Assembly (NCBI RefSeq): GCF_000317245.1
Contig: NZ_AJLJ01000158.1
Coordinates: 1 to 64,000 of the forward strand
Origin: Fischerella muscicola SAG 1427-1 = PCC 73103
GTDB lineage: Bacteria; Cyanobacteriota; Cyanobacteriia; Cyanobacteriales; Nostocaceae
Length of the DNA stretch: 64,000 bases
Direction: 5' to 3'
Positions 61,465 to 64,000 of this stretch are shown piece after piece (within the stretch, counting starts at the first letter, position 1; each line of letters starts with the position of its first letter). The translations under genes were made by a program, and so were the position numbers. A model generated the notes under the pieces. That model was not told where the DNA came from. It made no database searches and was given only the letters and a program-made list of their open reading frames with translations.

Positions 61465-62496
61465 TTACCCTCTTTGACTCTGTAAACAACTTAAAAGGGT
61501 TTGAGATACATTTGACCAAGTAATGTAACTAGTATCTTCCTTGCCTTTGTGTCCCATGCTTTTAGTCTTTTCTGGGTTTTCGACAAAATAGTTAATTGCT
61601 TTAGCAATTTCTTTGGGATGAGGAGGAACAACAAAACCTGTGTCACCATTTTTCACAAATTGCAATGGTTCACCAGAATCTTCACAAGTAATTACTGGTT
61701 TAGCATGAGCAAAAGCTTCTAAGGTGACATAACCATAATCTTCTCGAATTGGGACAAATGGTACTGCTAAAGCATTTGTATATAAATCCAACAGTTGTTG
61801 ATCTGAGACTCGACCTAAAAATTCTATTCGTTCGTCATTATTTGCAAGTATGCGTAATTGTTTTTCATCTTCACCTGTACCAACAATTTTTAGATGAACT
61901 GGATGTTTGACATAACGCATCGCTTCAATTACTAAATCCACACGTTTCCAGCGATGCAATCTTCCAGGTAGCAATAAGTATTCGTAGTTTCCTAAATTAA
62001 AATTATTCAGAACTAAAGGAGGATGTAAAACCTGACTTTTTATACCGTTCCATTTCAGCAATCTCTGACTTACTTCATGTCCAATACAAAAAACTTTTTT
62101 TGTTCTTGGATATTGTAGTCCTCCCGTATCTAATTTTTGAATAGTTTCTTGCTGAGTCTTTAAAGTGTTATTGCTATGACCAAATTCTTGGTCAAACATA
62201 TCGTAAAAGACTCGCATGGTATGAACTAGATAACATATATGATTAGGATGACGTACTAAAAACGTCGGAGATTTAGTGGATATGACTGCATCATAGTTAG
62301 ACAGTTCTAAATCATAGCAACGTAAGTAAGACTCTTGTATTGTTTCAAAAGTTGATTCATCAGTCATAACTTCAACAAATTCCGCATAGGTATTTGCAGA
62401 ATTTAACGACTTTACAAGTCCTGTAAAAAAGCGTTCTGCACCTCCTATTTCACCATTTGCCATCCGAGGAACTACAACTGCAATTCTATAAGTCAT
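61465..62496 (-). CDS. Family 4 glycosyltransferase
   Basis: From ATG 62496 the protein has 343 residues (MTYRIAVVVPRMANGEIGGAERF). A TTG four codons earlier is less likely. The donor domain shows YLLLPGRLHRWKRVDLVIEAM, LKIVGTGEDEKQL, FLGRVSDQQLLDLYTNALAVPFVP and REDYGYVTLEAFAHAKPVITCEDSG with the 'E-x7-E' motif. Its start overlaps the upstream methyltransferase gene by 11 bp, so translation is coupled. Confidence 0.9.
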   Translation of the reverse strand: MTYRIAVVVPRMANGEIGGAERFFTGLVKSLNSANTYAEFVEVMTDESTFETIQESYLRCYDLELSNYDAVISTKSPTFLVRHPNHICYLVHTMRVFYDMFDQEFGHSNNTLKTQQETIQKLDTGGLQYPRTKKVFCIGHEVSQRLLKWNGIKSQVLHPPLVLNNFNLGNYEYLLLPGRLHRWKRVDLVIEAMRYVKHPVHLKIVGTGEDEKQLRILANNDERIEFLGRVSDQQLLDLYTNALAVPFVPIREDYGYVTLEAFAHAKPVITCEDSGEPLQFVKNGDTGFVVPPHPKEIAKAINYFVENPEKTKSMGHKGKEDTSYITWSNVSQTLLSCLQSQRG

Positions 62497-63907
62497 TTTT
62501 ATATCCAATTACTGCATAATCCTGTGGGCCATAAAATAAATCATTCAACCGTTCAGCCAGTTCCGAACCATCTTTTTTGAAATTCTCTGCATAGGGGTGA
62601 AGTTTAATAATATTGACCCTGCACAAACCAACTGATTCAGCCATAAATTTGACTGTAGTACTTGGTAAAGGATTACGATGAGTTGGATCTGTATAAAAGT
62701 TATGACTAGCAACTAATATGTTTTCTGGATTAGGAGTTTCAAAAATTACTAATCCTCCTGGTCGAAGCACCCTAACTGTTTCAGTAAACAACTTCATCAG
62801 TATCTGGAATGGTAGATGCTCAATGATATGAAATCCTGTAATTGCTCCCAAACTATTCTCAGGTAAGGAGTTTAAATAAGAGATGACATCTGCTTCTATC
62901 ACTTCTAGACCTCTAGAGCGACATTGCTCTAGCATCACTCTATTAATATCTAAACCACGTGCTGTGTAATTATTATTTTGTAAGAGTTCTAGCCATTCTC
63001 CACGACCACAACCTACATCTAAAATCGCAGAATCTGATTCACCAATTTTTGCTTCTGCAATGAATGGCAAATAAACTTTTAACCTATTGAAAATATCGTC
63101 GCGAGTACCGCGAAACTGATTTTCAAATGCGACGTAAAATGCATCTAGTAAGTGGTTTTCTTCATTGACAAAAGTCTCTAACTGCTGTTGATTTAGAGGT
63201 TCTGGTAATCTTTGCCGTGCTTCTTCTAAGAATAGAGTAATTAAACGCTTTTGCTGCCAGAGATCGCTTTTGATATAATTTTCATTTATCATGTAGCGCT
63301 CACCCAATTCTTTCAGATGAGAATCTACATAATCTAAACGTTGCTCTAGTTCTTTAACAGGAGTATCTACACTGTCAAAGCGTTGATCTAATTCTTGGAT
63401 GCGGGTATCTACAACAAAGAGATGCTCTTTTATGCCTTGCATTCCTTTGTACTCATCCAGTTTTTGCAAGTGAGTTTCTATAGCTGTTAAACGCTCATCT
63501 AGTTGCGATCGCAAAATTGATATTTGTGCAAGTAGTTGTTGATTGAGCGCCACAGATTCTTTTAAGGCACTGATGATATTAAAATTTACTTCTCGTTGAT
63601 CTTTAAAGATAAAATTGAGGATTTTGAGTGCTATATTTTGCAATCCTCTACTGAAATTGAAAGGAAATCGATTTAAATTATCAGGCCATTTTGTACGGAG
63701 AATAGCTCTAAATTCTGCATTTTTCAATAAAGCCTCAATGTGATTTATTGACCATTTTATTCCTGAAGTTTCAATACTAGAATTGACACTATTAGAGTTT
63801 GAAATTACTTGGATTTTAGATTGTTGATGCTTCCTCTGGGCTACTTCCTGACGGATTTTCTCCATTAATTCATCAATATTAATTTCAGGTTTATGTGATT
63901 CCGACAT
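62486..63907 (-). CDS. Class I methyltransferase with long coiled coil (possible chain terminator)
   Basis: A 473-residue protein. Residues 1-25 (INIDELMEKIRQEVAQRK) form a charged helix, residues about 110-215 a coiled coil with repeats of 'LDQRFD-V-T-VKELEQRLDYVDS', and residues 265-430 a SAM-dependent methyltransferase (AILDVGCGRGEWLELLQNN, GFHIIEHLPFQILMKLF, VLRPGGLVIFETPNPENI, DPTHRNPLPS). A methyltransferase joined to a coiled coil resembles chain-length terminators of O-antigen systems such as WbdD, but no kinase domain is present. Function by analogy only. It is the first complete gene of the locus in this window. Confidence 0.87.
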   Translation of the reverse strand: MSESHKPEINIDELMEKIRQEVAQRKHQQSKIQVISNSNSVNSSIETSGIKWSINHIEALLKNAEFRAILRTKWPDNLNRFPFNFSRGLQNIALKILNFIFKDQREVNFNIISALKESVALNQQLLAQISILRSQLDERLTAIETHLQKLDEYKGMQGIKEHLFVVDTRIQELDQRFDSVDTPVKELEQRLDYVDSHLKELGERYMINENYIKSDLWQQKRLITLFLEEARQRLPEPLNQQQLETFVNEENHLLDAFYVAFENQFRGTRDDIFNRLKVYLPFIAEAKIGESDSAILDVGCGRGEWLELLQNNNYTARGLDINRVMLEQCRSRGLEVIEADVISYLNSLPENSLGAITGFHIIEHLPFQILMKLFTETVRVLRPGGLVIFETPNPENILVASHNFYTDPTHRNPLPSTTVKFMAESVGLCRVNIIKLHPYAENFKKDGSELAERLNDLFYGPQDYAVIGYKNDL

Positions 63908-63913
63908 ATTTTT

Positions 63914-64000
63914 TTATATTTCTTGAGCTATTGCATAACATTGTTGTATACCAACATCGATAGTGGTATTAAAAAATAGTATTCCGTCGCTATTAATGTT
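63914..64000 (-). CDS. 3' end of another glycan-locus gene (partial)
   Basis: On the minus strand the frame is open from the window end to a TAA at 63914-63916: NINSDGILFFNTTIDVGIQ, then QCYAIAQEI. The composition suggests a real protein C-terminus, and the gene would end 6 bp before the methyltransferase ATG. Only 28 residues are visible, so no family can be named. Confidence 0.5.
   Translation of the reverse strand, partial: NINSDGILFFNTTIDVGIQQCYAIAQEI

Noticed and set aside
1..64000. tRNA, rRNA, or a complete insertion sequence with transposase
   Set aside because: No tRNA-like or rRNA-like sequence and no transposase frame was recognised by eye; a covariance-model search would be needed to exclude small RNAs.

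Overview
The window comes from a filamentous, probably heterocyst-forming cyanobacterium (Nostocales type). The signs are many HIP1 octamers (GCGATCGC), an orange carotenoid protein next to its recovery protein, ndhB, a cyanobacterial topA with C-terminal repeats, glgA, a group 2 sigma factor, heptanucleotide tandem repeats, and many short palindromic and MITE-like elements between genes. No rRNA, tRNA, CRISPR array or complete insertion sequence was recognised. Genes are mostly housekeeping, with accessory islands between them.

Layout. 1-4.9 kb: lexA with a perfect cyanobacterial LexA box, then a DEAH helicase, a 57-residue ORF and a DndD-like ATPase, which look like part of a DNA phosphorothioation-linked defence set. 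5.0-9.9 kb: a minus-strand conflict-type operon of a CHAT protease, an nSTAND NTPase fused to an FGE (formylglycine-generating-enzyme/C-lectin) domain, and a secreted protein; the first two share a glycine-rich motif. 10.0-12.6 kb: DUF3082, ispE and rsmA. 12.9-17.0 kb: a metacaspase-helical adaptor-FGE protein whose C-terminus looks like a diversity-generating retroelement (DGR) variable region, and an adaptor-TM-FGE paralogue; no reverse transcriptase is in the window. 17.1-25.8 kb: a repeat block, a truncated acyltransferase, surE, a sugar transferase, a sigma factor, ocp-frp and a small HTH gene lacking a normal start.

25.8-28.5 kb: a three-gene restriction-modification cassette in which the adenine methylase is fused to a ParB-like domain. 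28.8-49.6 kb: ndhB, an RNA-binding protein, topA, aroQ, an ADP-ribosylglycohydrolase-like protein, a PgpH-type HD hydrolase, glgA, hemC, a lipid-kinase-like protein, a Ser/Thr kinase followed by a PstS-like protein, and an SLH protein, separated by repeat-rich spacers. 49.8-64 kb: an all-minus-strand surface-glycan locus (glycosyltransferases, gmd, GtrA/GtrB-like pair, YfhO-like protein, methyltransferases) that continues past the window end.

The most interesting part is 5-17 kb. Two neighbouring islands combine caspase-like proteases (CHAT, metacaspase), a STAND switch, adaptor regions and three FGE domains, one carrying the NNC codon signature of DGR mutagenesis. This resembles the NLR-like immunity or regulated-death systems described in multicellular bacteria. 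The MTase-ParB cassette and a hairpin repeat family linked to tiny ORFs come next.
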